Shown here: positions 35,905-44,128 of the stretch, one piece after another
Position numbering within the stretch: position 1 is the stretch's first letter
How the letters are laid out: each line of letters opens with the position of its first letter
Assembly (NCBI RefSeq): GCF_052060015.1
Contig: NZ_JBPODZ010000003.1
Span: 259,293 to 323,292 of the forward strand
Direction: 5' to 3'
Length of the DNA stretch: 64,000 bases
Source: Arhodomonas sp052060015
GTDB taxonomy: Bacteria > Pseudomonadota > Gammaproteobacteria > Nitrococcales > Nitrococcaceae
The notes under the pieces: generated by a model
The model's input: the letters and a program-made list of their open reading frames with translations, nothing else
Told to the model about the DNA's origin: nothing
The model's database searches: none
Position numbers and translations under genes: made by a program

Positions 35905-36075
35905 GCGTAAGGCGGCGATTTGATGAGCCCGCTGCCGGGAGGTGCGCCGCGGTTGGCGGCGGGGGCGAGAGGAGCGCTCATACAGCCCCCGACGGCCGTA
36001 CGCGCGATAGCGCTGCACCCAGCGACGGACCGTGCGTGGGTCGACGTGAAAGGCGCGGGCGCTCGCCCGATAGCT
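35905..36075 (-). pseudogene. IS481-family transposase N-terminal fragment
   Basis: The minus-strand segment encodes YRASARAFHVDPRTVRRW, VQRYRAYGRRGLYERSSRPR and RTSRQRAHQIAALRR, the HTH plus linker typical of IS481-family transposases (VS.RTV.KW..RY...G..GL..RSSRPH). No DDE catalytic domain follows, so it is a dead fragment. It is joined directly to the IS21 remnant on one side and to unidentified coding sequence on the other. Confidence 0.65.
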
Positions 36076-36079
36076 CCAG

Positions 36080-36543
36080 CCTGTCCCGGTCAAAGAACAC
36101 CTCCGCCGGCACCCCGTCGAAGAAGACGAACGCGCTCTCCAACCCCCCGCATCAGCACCTCCATGCTCTGGCGTGGGTAGAAGGCGAGCCATAGCAGCCG
36201 CGAATAACCAAGCACCACCAGCAGCGCGTAGCGCTTGCCCCAGGGCAGGCGGAACTCGGCGAAGTCCACCTGCCCCTGCTGCCCAGGCAGCGTCTCAAAG
36301 CGGATCACCGGCTCGGGCCCGGCCGCGAGCGGCGCCCGTGGCCCATAGCGCACCGGCTCGCCATCGAGCCGCCGATCCAGCTGCCCGCTCTCGATCCAGT
36401 GGTAGATGGTCCAGCGACTGACACCCAGCTCACGCGCCAGCTGCGCCTTACTCAGGCCACGCTCCAAATAGTGACGTAGCAACCCCCGTTGCTCACTCCG
36501 GCACAGTCGGTGCCTCCACTCGTAGGGGTGAAGACACCAACTT
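36080..36543 (-). pseudogene. IS21-family transposase (IstA) remnant with frameshift
   Basis: The HTH reads LSKAQLARELGVSRWTIYHWIESGQ, and the start of the DDE core is PGQQGQVDFAEFRLPWGKRYALLVVLGYSRLLWLAFYPRQSMEVLMRG. Then a one-base slip in a C6 run (36143-36148) moves the frame to LESAFVFFDGVPAEVFFDR, the expected continuation. The gene stops abruptly at about 36080 against IS481 sequence, so the second and third catalytic residues are missing. Upstream coding sequence (HPYEWRHRLCRSEQRGLLRHYLERG) lacks a clear start. It is non-functional. Confidence 0.75.
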
Positions 36544-36550
36544 GCCCGAG

Positions 36551-36586
36551 TGTGCAGTTTTCAGCCGCCAAGATCTGTGCAATTTA
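36551..36586. repeat. IS21-type multiple terminal repeats
   Basis: TGTGCAGTTTT (36551-36561) and TGTGCAATTTA (36576-36586) repeat with 25-bp offset just outside the istA remnant, as expected of the repeated transposase sites at IS21-family ends. This marks one end of the old insertion. Confidence 0.5.
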
Positions 36587-36599
36587 CGGGGCCGCCTAC

Positions 36600-37093
36600 A
36601 CCGTTCCGCACATCCACACAGAGAGCGCGGAGTGCTATCTGTGTGGACTCAGTGCTATCAGATAGCAGCCCGTCCCATCCGCGCCCTCACTGTCTCCCCT
36701 CACGTCCTACACCGTCTTGGGTACCTAGGCGGCCAGTCGCCCACGCGACGTCGCGCGGGCGCCGCACTGCATCTCCATCCTGGTCGTCACGCTTACCGCT
36801 AAAAACAAATTTGTTGTTATCATTTTTGTATTATCCATCTGATTTTACAGTAATTCTTGTAACAAAAAATCTGATCCTGTACCGTTTCCACGTATACATC
36901 CACACCCGACGCACCTCGGGTGGTGATAGCTCGATATATGGAGGGGTAACCGGTGACCAAAGCGGTTCAAAGACTCACAAAATCAACTGTATGTACAGTC
37001 ACATGTCGGTACGCGTATGGCGATGCAAACCGTTTCCGGTTCTTCATGTCATAAAACCGCCGTGTTACGAATCGAGACAACCCGGGAGGACCG
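36600..37093. other. AT-rich intergenic region, candidate oriT
   Basis: About 490 bp without a gene, AT-rich from 36800. It contains the palindrome AACAAATTTGTT (36804-36815), hairpin CACCCGA/TCGGGTG (36903-36909, 36916-36922) and ACTGTA-TG-TACAGT (36986-36999). It lies directly upstream of the mobilisation operon, as oriT does upstream of trwA in R388-like plasmids. No known nic sequence is recognised, so the oriT call is inference from position and structure. Confidence 0.4.
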
Positions 37094-37417
37094 ATGCGAG
37101 ATGACCAGTACGAGGAGCGGACCACCGACCCGCAGCCGGATCCGGCAGCCGAGCGAGAAAAGGAGAATGAGAAGTGGCGTAAGCGACTCGAGCGGCTGGA
37201 GCAACGAGAGAATGTGGCGGTACGGATCTACGGATGGCGTCCGAGGGGTACATGCTACTACACACGCACCCAGGAGGATGTCCCCGCGTGTGATCTCTAT
37301 TACAGCGCCTCCGGCAAAAGCGTCTACATCGTGGAGGACGACGATTACGTTGGATGCCGACGTAAAGCCCTGAATAACGTGGAGATCCTGGGGGCGGCAG
37401 TGGAGGCCGAACAGTGA
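37094..37417 (+). CDS. Hypothetical protein, 107 aa, first gene of the mobilisation operon
   Basis: Not recognised. The N-terminal half is highly charged and probably coiled coil (AEREKENEKWRKRLERLEQRENVAVRIYGW). The C-terminal half is beta-like with three cysteines: GTCYYTRTQEDVPACDLYYSASGKSVYIVEDDDYVGCRRKA. GGGAGGA precedes ATG 37094. Its stop overlaps the GTG of the ribbon-helix-helix gene, so it belongs to the mobilisation operon and may be a relaxosome or regulatory accessory. Confidence 0.65.
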   Translation: MRDDQYEERTTDPQPDPAAEREKENEKWRKRLERLEQRENVAVRIYGWRPRGTCYYTRTQEDVPACDLYYSASGKSVYIVEDDDYVGCRRKALNNVEILGAAVEAEQ

Positions 37418-37674
37418 GGGCCATCACCATCCGTCTGCCGGACGCCAGCCACGCCACCCTCTCCCGCGCCGCCCGGCGCGGGGGGATCTCCCTCGGTGCC
37501 GCCGCCCGGGAGGCCATCGCCAGCGGCCTGGCTGCCGACGATATCGGCGATCGGATCGCACAGCTCGATCGTCGCCTGGCGCGGATCGAGCAGCGGTTCG
37601 ATGAGTTTCTTGCCAGCGTAGAGATCGTCACTGACGACGACCAGGGAGAGCCCGGCGATGGCCGCACCTCCTGA
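37414..37674 (+). CDS. Ribbon-helix-helix relaxosome protein (TrwA-like)
   Basis: An 86-aa protein: MRAITIRLPDASHATLSRAARRGGISLGAAAREAIASGL is a ribbon-helix-helix domain (beta strand then two helices), followed by a coiled helix DRIAQLDRRLARIEQRFDEFLASV that likely drives oligomerisation. Location just before the coupling-protein and relaxase genes matches trwA in R388-type systems, where such a protein binds oriT and represses the operon. GTG start within the preceding stop; the end overlaps the coupling-protein gene by 17 bp. Confidence 0.8.
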   Translation: MRAITIRLPDASHATLSRAARRGGISLGAAAREAIASGLAADDIGDRIAQLDRRLARIEQRFDEFLASVEIVTDDDQGEPGDGRTS

Positions 37675-39760
37675 TTCCCGGGACTGGGCGCGCACCCTCG
37701 CCGCGGGGGGCGTCCTCGGTGTCCTCGGCGGCGGGGTCGTGGCGCTCGCCGGGGTGGCCGCCGTAGGGACCGCCTGGAGCGGCGCGCCGGCCGATGACCT
37801 GATACGCGCCACCCTGTCGGCGGCGATGCCCGCCATGCTCACCGATGCCCTGCGCCTGCCCCCGGCACCGATCGCCACCGAGTGGCTCGCCCGCGCGGCC
37901 CCGGGCTGGCAGGGGATCGCCGGTGCTGGCGCCGCGCTCGGCGTGGCCGCCGGTGCCACCCTCGGGGGCGTGGCCGGCGCACCGCGCCCGCTGGTTATCG
38001 AGCGTGGCCGCAACGTCACCCACGGCACGCGCGCCGCGGCCGCGGAGAGCCGGCGGGAGTCCCGGCATGCCGGCGGTCCGGGGGTACACATCCACCCCGA
38101 CGTGCGCATCAGCCGGGATCGCGAGACCCGCGGCATCATGCTCTCGGGCTCGGTAGGCGCAGGAAAAACGGTGATACTTCAGCATCTTATCAGCGATATC
38201 CTCGCGAACCGGTCCGCGCGACTTCTGATCCATGACGTCAAGGGCGATTTCACCGCCGCGCTCCCCGGGCTGATGCGCGAGACCGGCGGCGGCCTCGGCC
38301 TGATCGCGCCCTGGGACGCGCGCTCGATGCGCTGGTCGGTGGCCGCCGATATCCGCTCGCCCGCCGATGCGCGCGAGCTCGCATCCCGCCTCATCCCCTC
38401 CGGTGAGGCCGACGGTACCGATAGCCACTGGACGCAAGGGGCGGCGATGATCCTCGGCGGCCTCATCGTCTCGCTCGCCCGCCGCACCCGCGGGCAATGG
38501 GGCTGGCGTGCGCTCGTGGCCGAGATCGGCCAGTCCTATCGCCAGCTGCGGGCCGCGGCGATCGCCGGCGCTCCGGCAACCGAGGCCCTGCTCACCCACC
38601 GGGAGCCGAGTCCCACCACTGCGAGCTACCTCTCGCTGCTGACCTCCTCCGCCGGAGGGCTGATCTCGGATCTCGCGGCCGCGGACGCCGAGCATGTGGG
38701 ACATCGACCCTTCTCCGCCCGGCAGTGGCTTCGCGGCGATGGACCCCGCGTGGTGATCCTCGGCGGATCCACCCGGTACGCCACCCTCGCCACGGCGTTG
38801 CACAGCGCCATCGTGCGTGCCATCGCCGGGGGGCTGGATGCCCTCGAGGACGACCCCGAGCGACGGATTTGGCTCGTCCTGGATGAGGCGGCGCAGCTGG
38901 GCCGAGTGGACCTGCAGCCGATCGTCGAGACGGGCCGATCGAAGGGCATCTGCGTGGTCACGGGCTGGCAGGACGTCGCCCAGCGCCGCGAGATCTATGG
39001 CGCGGACGCGGCAGCGGCAATGGACGGGATGACCGGTACCCACATCATTGGCCGGCTGCTCGGGGCCGACTCGCAGCAGTGGGCCACGCAGATGGTCGGG
39101 CAGCGCCGGGTACGGCGCTACACCACCTCCTATGGCGCCGATGGGCGCTCGGTGACCGAGCAGGTCGGTGACGAGGAGGTGATTCCGCCGGACGAGTGGG
39201 GTGGGCTCGGCCGGGTGCGCGGCGGCATCGAGGCCGTGCTGATCCGCGGCGGTCGCACCGTGCACCGCCTGGTCTGGCTGTTTCCCGACCGCCGCCAATG
39301 GCGCAAGGTGACAGCCCCCCATCGCCCGGCGGCCTGGACCGATACGCTCGAGACCGCGCCGCCTCCGGGGGGCGGTGACAGCGAGCCGGATCCCACGGCG
39401 TCACCGCGCCCGGCAGCGGAATCGGCCCCTTCCCACCGCCCGGTCCCGGAGGGTGGGGATCACGGCCCCCCGCCGGCGGCCGAGGCCCGCGCGGCTCAGG
39501 AGGATCGCACCGGTGGCGGTTCGCGCAGCGGCGAAGCCGGGAAGCCGTCCGGCAGAGCGGGGCCCGCCGCACCGCACGACGGGAATGCCGCCTCCGGGAG
39601 CGGAGCGATTAAGGTTCCGGAGGAGCCGGCGATGGCACCGGAGATCCCGGCGCATCCCCAGGGCCCCGACACCGGTGACGTCACGCCCCGACCGCGCCGG
39701 CGGCTGGTCATCCGCCGTCGGCGCGGGGACAGCGCCGGCCCCGAGCGGGACGATCGCTGA
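37658..39760 (+). CDS. Type IV coupling protein (TrwB/TraD family)
   Basis: Inner-membrane DNA-pumping ATPase that links the relaxosome to a secretion channel; 700 aa. Two hydrophobic N-terminal segments (about residues 12-36 and 85-110). The phosphate-binding Walker A is SGSVGAGKTVILQHLI (near 162-177) after RGIML, followed by RLLIHDVKGDFTAAL; Walker B is RRIWLVLDEAAQLGRVDLQPIVETGRSKGICVVTGWQDVAQ (near 403). The C-terminal 130 residues are Pro/Gly/Arg-rich and probably disordered. Its stop overlaps the relaxase ATG. Because no mating-pair genes are present, it would have to dock onto a helper element's channel. Confidence 0.92.
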   Translation: MAAPPDSRDWARTLAAGGVLGVLGGGVVALAGVAAVGTAWSGAPADDLIRATLSAAMPAMLTDALRLPPAPIATEWLARAAPGWQGIAGAGAALGVAAGATLGGVAGAPRPLVIERGRNVTHGTRAAAAESRRESRHAGGPGVHIHPDVRISRDRETRGIMLSGSVGAGKTVILQHLISDILANRSARLLIHDVKGDFTAALPGLMRETGGGLGLIAPWDARSMRWSVAADIRSPADARELASRLIPSGEADGTDSHWTQGAAMILGGLIVSLARRTRGQWGWRALVAEIGQSYRQLRAAAIAGAPATEALLTHREPSPTTASYLSLLTSSAGGLISDLAAADAEHVGHRPFSARQWLRGDGPRVVILGGSTRYATLATALHSAIVRAIAGGLDALEDDPERRIWLVLDEAAQLGRVDLQPIVETGRSKGICVVTGWQDVAQRREIYGADAAAAMDGMTGTHIIGRLLGADSQQWATQMVGQRRVRRYTTSYGADGRSVTEQVGDEEVIPPDEWGGLGRVRGGIEAVLIRGGRTVHRLVWLFPDRRQWRKVTAPHRPAAWTDTLETAPPPGGGDSEPDPTASPRPAAESAPSHRPVPEGGDHGPPPAAEARAAQEDRTGGGSRSGEAGKPSGRAGPAAPHDGNAASGSGAIKVPEEPAMAPEIPAHPQGPDTGDVTPRPRRRLVIRRRRGDSAGPERDDR

Positions 39761-42471
39761 TGCTCTCGATCTCCGCGCGCGGCTCCGCCACCGAGGCCAT
39801 GGGTTACTACGTCCATCTCGCCGCCGGCGACGGCCCGGAGGACTACTACGCGGCCGAGGCCCCGGGGGTCTGGCAGGGCGCCGGGACCGCCGCCCTGGGC
39901 CTCGCCGGTACGGTCACCGGCGAGGCCTTCCGGAGCGCGGCGGAGGGGCGCGCGCCGGACGGAGCGGCCCTGGTGCAGGGCGCCGGCGAGGCGCACCGCG
40001 CCGGGTGGGATCTCACCTTCTCGGCGCCGAAATCGGTATCCGCGATCTGGGCCGTCGCCGATCCCACTGAGCGCGCCGCCATCGCCGACGCTCACGACCA
40101 GGCGGTGCAGCAGGCCCTCGCCTACATCGAGTCCGGCTTCCCCCTGGCCCGCCGCGGCCGTGGTGGCCTCGAGCGGGAGCGGGCAGGGCTGGTGATCGCC
40201 ACCTACCAGCACGGCACCTCCCGGGCCCTGGACCCGCAGCTGCACACGCACAGCTTCGTCCACAATCTCGCGCAGCGCGCCGATGGCACCTGGGGCGGCC
40301 TGGAAGTGCGTGATCTCTATCGGTGGAAGCACGCGCTGGGGGCGATCTACCGGGCGGCGCTCGCCGCCGGGCTCGCCGCGCAGGGCTACGCCATTGCCGC
40401 CGATGGCCCCTCCTTTGCCATCGTCGGCGTGCCGGAGGCGGTGACCGACCGGTTCTCGACGAGACGCCAGCAGATCGAGGCCGCCCTTGCCGAGCGCGGT
40501 ATCTCCGGGGCGAAGGCCAGCGAGGTCGCCGCGCTGGACACGCGGGCGGCGAAGGCCGAGATCCCGGACCACGACACCCTGCACGCCCGCTGGACGATGG
40601 AGGCCCAGGCCGCCGGTTTCACCCCCGCGCACGCCCATGGCGCCGCTGCCTCGGCCCCGTCACCGGAGCCCATGCCGACGCCAGAGACGTTGCTCCGGCA
40701 GGCCACCGAGCATGAGGCGGTCATCGAGGCGCGCCATATCTGGCAGGCCGTGGCCGTCGCCGCCCAGCACCGCGGCCTCGGCCTCGACGCGATCCGCGAG
40801 CAGGTCCGCGAGGTGCTCGCCGACCCGGAGTGCCTGCGCCTGGTCGGTGCCGACGGGACGGTCCGCTACACCACCCGCGCGCTCTACCGGATGGAGCGCG
40901 CGGTGATGGCCTCGGCGCGGGCGCGGGCCGCCGAGACCCACCACGCCGTCGATGCCGCGACGGTGACCACCGCGCTCGCCCGCCACACGAGCGAGCAGGG
41001 ATTTCCGCTCAGTGACGAGCAGGCCGCCGCGGTGCGCCATGTCACCGCCGCCCGCGGCGCGGTGCGGATCGTCATCGGCGATGCCGGCACCGGCAAGTCG
41101 GCGGCCCTCGGCGCCGCCCGCCGGGCCTGGACAGCCGCCGGCCAGCGGGTCATCGGATGTGCACCGTCGGGCAAGGCGGCCGCCGGGCTCGAGGCGGGCA
41201 GCGGCATCGAAAGCCGCACCCTCGCATCGCTGCTCCTGGCGCTGGAGGGCTACACGGACGAGGCAGGCACCGTTCACCCGCCCCGGGCGCAGCTCACCGC
41301 CCGCGACGTCGTGGTGGTCGACGAGGCCGGCATGGTCGACTCGCGCACCATGGCCCGGCTCATGCGCCACGCCGACGACGCGGGCGCGCGGGTGGTCCTG
41401 GTCGGCGATCACAAGCAGCTCCAGGCCGTGGGCGCCGGGAGCGTGTTCCGCCACCTCGCCGGCGAGGACGCGGCGGAGATCACGGCAATCCGCCGTCAGC
41501 GCGATCCCTGGGCGCGCGCCGCCACCCGGGCCTTCGCCGCCGGCGAGGCCGCCGAGGCCCTGTCCCACTATCTGGAGCGCGGCCTGGTGCATCTCGCCGA
41601 CGATCAGCCCCAGGCCGTGGCCCGTGCCGTGGCGCGTTGGGCCGAGCACGTCCGCGAGGCGGGGGCCGCCGAGACGCTGCTCATGGCGGCGACCAACGCG
41701 GAGGTGGCAGCGCTCAACGCCGCCGCCCGGGAGCGGATGGAGGCCGACGGCCGGCTCCTCGGCCATGAGACCGAGATTCAGACCCGCGAGCGCAACGGCC
41801 GTGCCGCGGGCAAGATCGCAGTGGCCGCGGGCGATCGGCTATTGGCGAAGATGAACGATCGCGAAACCGGACTGCGGAACGGCGACTTGATGAGCGTAGA
41901 ACGGCTGCGGCACACCGCCGGCGGCGCGCAGATCGTCGCGCGCGTCGATCGCACCGGCGAGGCGATCACGATTGATCCCGCGCGCTACGCGCAGTTGCGG
42001 CACGGCTACGCCGTCACGACTCACGCCGCCCAGGGCACGACAGTCGACCGCGCCGTCGTGCTCGCCGGCGGTTCGATGACGTCTCGTGAGAGCACTTACG
42101 TGCAGATGAGCAGGCACCGCGATTCCGCCGAGATCATCGCGACACGCCAGCAGCTCCGGGCCGCCGCTGAACAGCTTGCGCCGAGCGAGCCGCTGCTCGA
42201 GCGGGTGCGCGCACTCGCCGAGGCCCGGGGCCTGGAGCGGCCGACGGAGATCACCGAGAGCCTGGCCGCCGCACAGGCCTGGCTCGCCGCCCAGGGCGAG
42301 CCGACCACCGACCTTGGCGAGCTCCACGAGCTCGTCGAGGCGATGGGCGAGAGCCGGCCGGCGGTGACCACACTCGACTATGTCGCGTCCGAGCCGGCAC
42401 GGCACGACGCGGATGTGACGGCAGGCACCGCCGGGATAAATCGCGAGGCTAATCATGCGGCGGGGCAGTAA
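39760..42471 (+). CDS. MobF conjugative relaxase/helicase (TrwC/TraI family)
   Basis: Nicks and unwinds oriT DNA in conjugation; 903 aa. The N-terminal relaxase domain starts MLSISARGSATEAMGYYVHLAAGDGPEDYYAAEAPG, with the tyrosines of the YY pairs as candidate nucleophiles. The metal-binding triad is in DPQLHTHSFVHN (near residue 160), and GWDLTFSAPKSVSAIWA is the usual TrwC block. The helicase domain has Walker A GDAGTGKSAALG (near 440), VVVDEAGMVDSRTMARLM, VGDHKQLQAVGAGSVFRHL and GYAVTTHAAQGTTVDRAVVL. Both domains look intact. The product would act with the coupling protein and RHH protein encoded upstream. Confidence 0.95.
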   Translation: MLSISARGSATEAMGYYVHLAAGDGPEDYYAAEAPGVWQGAGTAALGLAGTVTGEAFRSAAEGRAPDGAALVQGAGEAHRAGWDLTFSAPKSVSAIWAVADPTERAAIADAHDQAVQQALAYIESGFPLARRGRGGLERERAGLVIATYQHGTSRALDPQLHTHSFVHNLAQRADGTWGGLEVRDLYRWKHALGAIYRAALAAGLAAQGYAIAADGPSFAIVGVPEAVTDRFSTRRQQIEAALAERGISGAKASEVAALDTRAAKAEIPDHDTLHARWTMEAQAAGFTPAHAHGAAASAPSPEPMPTPETLLRQATEHEAVIEARHIWQAVAVAAQHRGLGLDAIREQVREVLADPECLRLVGADGTVRYTTRALYRMERAVMASARARAAETHHAVDAATVTTALARHTSEQGFPLSDEQAAAVRHVTAARGAVRIVIGDAGTGKSAALGAARRAWTAAGQRVIGCAPSGKAAAGLEAGSGIESRTLASLLLALEGYTDEAGTVHPPRAQLTARDVVVVDEAGMVDSRTMARLMRHADDAGARVVLVGDHKQLQAVGAGSVFRHLAGEDAAEITAIRRQRDPWARAATRAFAAGEAAEALSHYLERGLVHLADDQPQAVARAVARWAEHVREAGAAETLLMAATNAEVAALNAAARERMEADGRLLGHETEIQTRERNGRAAGKIAVAAGDRLLAKMNDRETGLRNGDLMSVERLRHTAGGAQIVARVDRTGEAITIDPARYAQLRHGYAVTTHAAQGTTVDRAVVLAGGSMTSRESTYVQMSRHRDSAEIIATRQQLRAAAEQLAPSEPLLERVRALAEARGLERPTEITESLAAAQAWLAAQGEPTTDLGELHELVEAMGESRPAVTTLDYVASEPARHDADVTAGTAGINREANHAAGQ

Positions 42472-42478
42472 GGCAACC

Positions 42479-43018
42479 ATGACGGGGGAAACGACGATGC
42501 GCAAGCGATGCGATATTCCACATAGCGGCCAATCACTGCGGCCACTTGTCAACGGAAAAACGGTTTCCCTCGTCGCCGTGCTCGACTGGCGTGGGCGCCG
42601 CATCGACCATTACGAGGCCATCTGGGATGAAACCGCGATCTCGCCGCTCGCCGACGATGAAGACCTCGACCCCAACGATATCGAGCAACTGGAGCGCCTG
42701 CCCGGGCGGAAGCTGCGCGACGGCGTGGGCTGGCTCGAGTCCGGTCACATCGAACCGCCGCTAATACCGGAGGACCTCGTGCTGATCGCCGGGGCCGATG
42801 TGCTTGCCGGGGCTGATAGCACCACCGCGACCGGCGTCTACGTCTCGCCGTGGCTTGGCGATGTGTGGTTGGCAATCACCGCCGACGATGGGTATTGCTA
42901 CGCCCGTCGCCTGCCGACCTGGCCGAACCGGCGTAGCGCACGACGGGCCGCCCGCGCAGCCGGCGCCGGCGAGGTGATGCTTGTACGCCTCGGTGAGGGC
43001 GTATGGATTTGGATTTGA
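42479..43018 (+). CDS. Hypothetical protein, 179 aa, after the relaxase gene
   Basis: Not recognised. It begins MTGETTMRKRCDIPHSGQSLRPLVNGKTVSLVAVLDWRGRRIDHYEAIWDETAISPLADDEDLD. The acidic middle is followed by DLVLIAGADVLAGADSTTATGVYVSPWLGDVWLAITADDGYCYARRLP, which looks like a beta-rich domain, and an Arg/Ala-rich end. ATG 42479 follows AAGG; ATG 42497 (MRKRC) after GGGGGAA is an equally good start. It begins 7 bp after the relaxase stop, so it is probably the last gene of the mobilisation operon. Confidence 0.6.
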   Translation: MTGETTMRKRCDIPHSGQSLRPLVNGKTVSLVAVLDWRGRRIDHYEAIWDETAISPLADDEDLDPNDIEQLERLPGRKLRDGVGWLESGHIEPPLIPEDLVLIAGADVLAGADSTTATGVYVSPWLGDVWLAITADDGYCYARRLPTWPNRRSARRAARAAGAGEVMLVRLGEGVWIWI

Positions 43019-43062
43019 CGAGGCTTCTCTATGATCCACTGCCCGTTAGCCCTCAAACCGAC

Positions 43063-43109
43063 AATCGTCTAAAGTGGCAAAGACTCCGACAGAATCGTCT
43101 ATATCGGCA
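43063..43109 (+). promoter_or_regulatory. Direct-repeat operator upstream of the BREX operon
   Basis: AATCGTCTAAAGTGGCA (43063-43079) and AATCGTCTATATCGGCA (43093-43109) match at 14 of 17 positions and start 30 bp apart, close to three helical turns. They lie 22-69 bp before the small HTH gene that heads the BREX operon. TATATC inside the second copy may be part of the -10 region, so binding would repress. I infer this is the operator of the HTH product. Confidence 0.6.
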
Positions 43110-43131
43110 CTCACAGCGGTGGTAGCAATTG

Positions 43132-43326
43132 ATGGATGGCCGTTGGCTCTCCGTAGATGAGATCAGTGTGTACCTAGGCGTCAAGCGCGACACAGTCTAT
43201 CGGTGGATTGCCCAGCGCAGTATGCCCGCGCACCGAGTCGGACGGCTCTGGAAGTTTAAGAGTGACGAGGTAGATGCGTGGGTCCGCAGCGGGGGGACGC
43301 GTGCGAGTGGCAAGCCCGATGCGTGA
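43132..43326 (+). CDS. Small excisionase-like HTH protein, candidate BREX regulator
   Basis: A 64-aa protein. The MerR/excisionase-type HTH is WLSVDEISVYLGVKRDTVYRWIAQRSMPAHRVGRLWKFKSDEVDAWV, followed by a basic tail. The layout (S.DE...YLGV...TVYRW.....PA.RVGR.W.F...E.D.W) is that of the generic HTH_17 family. It overlaps brxA by 8 bp and follows a direct-repeat operator, so I infer it regulates the operon in place of the WYL-domain BrxR known from other BREX loci. ATG 43132 is chosen; TTG 43129 is possible. Confidence 0.75.
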   Translation: MDGRWLSVDEISVYLGVKRDTVYRWIAQRSMPAHRVGRLWKFKSDEVDAWVRSGGTRASGKPDA

Positions 43327-44128
43327 TGAAACTACTCTGCAACGCCTCGGCTTCATGACTCATACCGGCGGTGTACACGCCTCTCGCACCATCATGCTCA
43401 CCGAGCTATCCACGCTCTTCGACTGCGTTGGCGCGGACGCGCCACCATCCGCGTATCGTGATGCGATTTGCCAGCAGAACTGTCTCGCCAAGCGTTCCGG
43501 GCGGAGCCGACTTCTTACGGCGCGACACCTTGCTGAAGCGTACGCGTTGGATCCCGCCAATCCGGTTTATGCAGGGCTGCGTTACTTCTGGGCTCGTGAT
43601 GTATCCGCCCGCCCTCAACTAGCCTTGCTCGCAGCCGCCGCCCGGGACAGCCTGCTGCGCGACACCGCTCCCGCGATACTCGCTAGGCCACCGGGCACGC
43701 GTATCGAACGGGAGTGGGTGGAGGAACGAATCGAGTCACGCTGGCCCGAGCGCTTTAGCTCGGCGACCCGTAGGTCGGTCGCACAGAACCTCAACAGCAG
43801 CCTAACGAAGGCGGGCCTCCTTGGCGGCCGGCGAACCAAGATCCGCCGGCAGTTGAATCCCGCGATAGGCGCTGTTGCCTTCGCCTTCTACCTTGCATGG
43901 TTGCAGGGAGATAGAGGTGAGATCCTGCTACAGAATGTCTACTGCAAGCTGTTGAACGTTACCAGTGAGCGCCTGCTGGAACTCGCAGGTCAGGCGTCGG
44001 CCAAGGGGTGGATGGTCATGCGCCGCGTGGATAACGTGGTAGATGTCGATTTTCCCGCTCTAACGGATGTGGTTACTCAGGCCATGCAAACCTCCGACAA
44101 GGGAACCGCACAGAGAATCAATCCATGA
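43319..44128 (+). CDS. brxA: BREX protein BrxA (DUF1819)
   Basis: BrxA is a small DNA-binding, NusB-like-fold protein of BREX systems. The 269-aa sequence follows the DUF1819 plan: an N-terminal SRTIMLTELSTLFDCVGADAPPSAYRDAICQQNCLAKRSGRSRLLTARHLAEAYALDP, RYFWARDVSARPQLALLAAAARDSLLRDTAPAIL, SSATRRSVAQNLNSSLTKAGLLGGRRTKIRRQ and AFAFYLAWLQGDRGEILLQNVYCKLL. The ATG at 43319 overlaps the HTH gene by 8 bp; the longer in-frame start at 43274 would give an unlikely overlap. Stop overlaps brxB (ATGA). It is the first conserved gene of the BREX operon. Confidence 0.9.
   Translation: MRDETTLQRLGFMTHTGGVHASRTIMLTELSTLFDCVGADAPPSAYRDAICQQNCLAKRSGRSRLLTARHLAEAYALDPANPVYAGLRYFWARDVSARPQLALLAAAARDSLLRDTAPAILARPPGTRIEREWVEERIESRWPERFSSATRRSVAQNLNSSLTKAGLLGGRRTKIRRQLNPAIGAVAFAFYLAWLQGDRGEILLQNVYCKLLNVTSERLLELAGQASAKGWMVMRRVDNVVDVDFPALTDVVTQAMQTSDKGTAQRINP

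Noticed and set aside
37094..42471. A full conjugative (ICE) system
   Set aside because: Relaxase and coupling protein are present but no VirB4-like ATPase, pilin or channel genes were found anywhere in the element.
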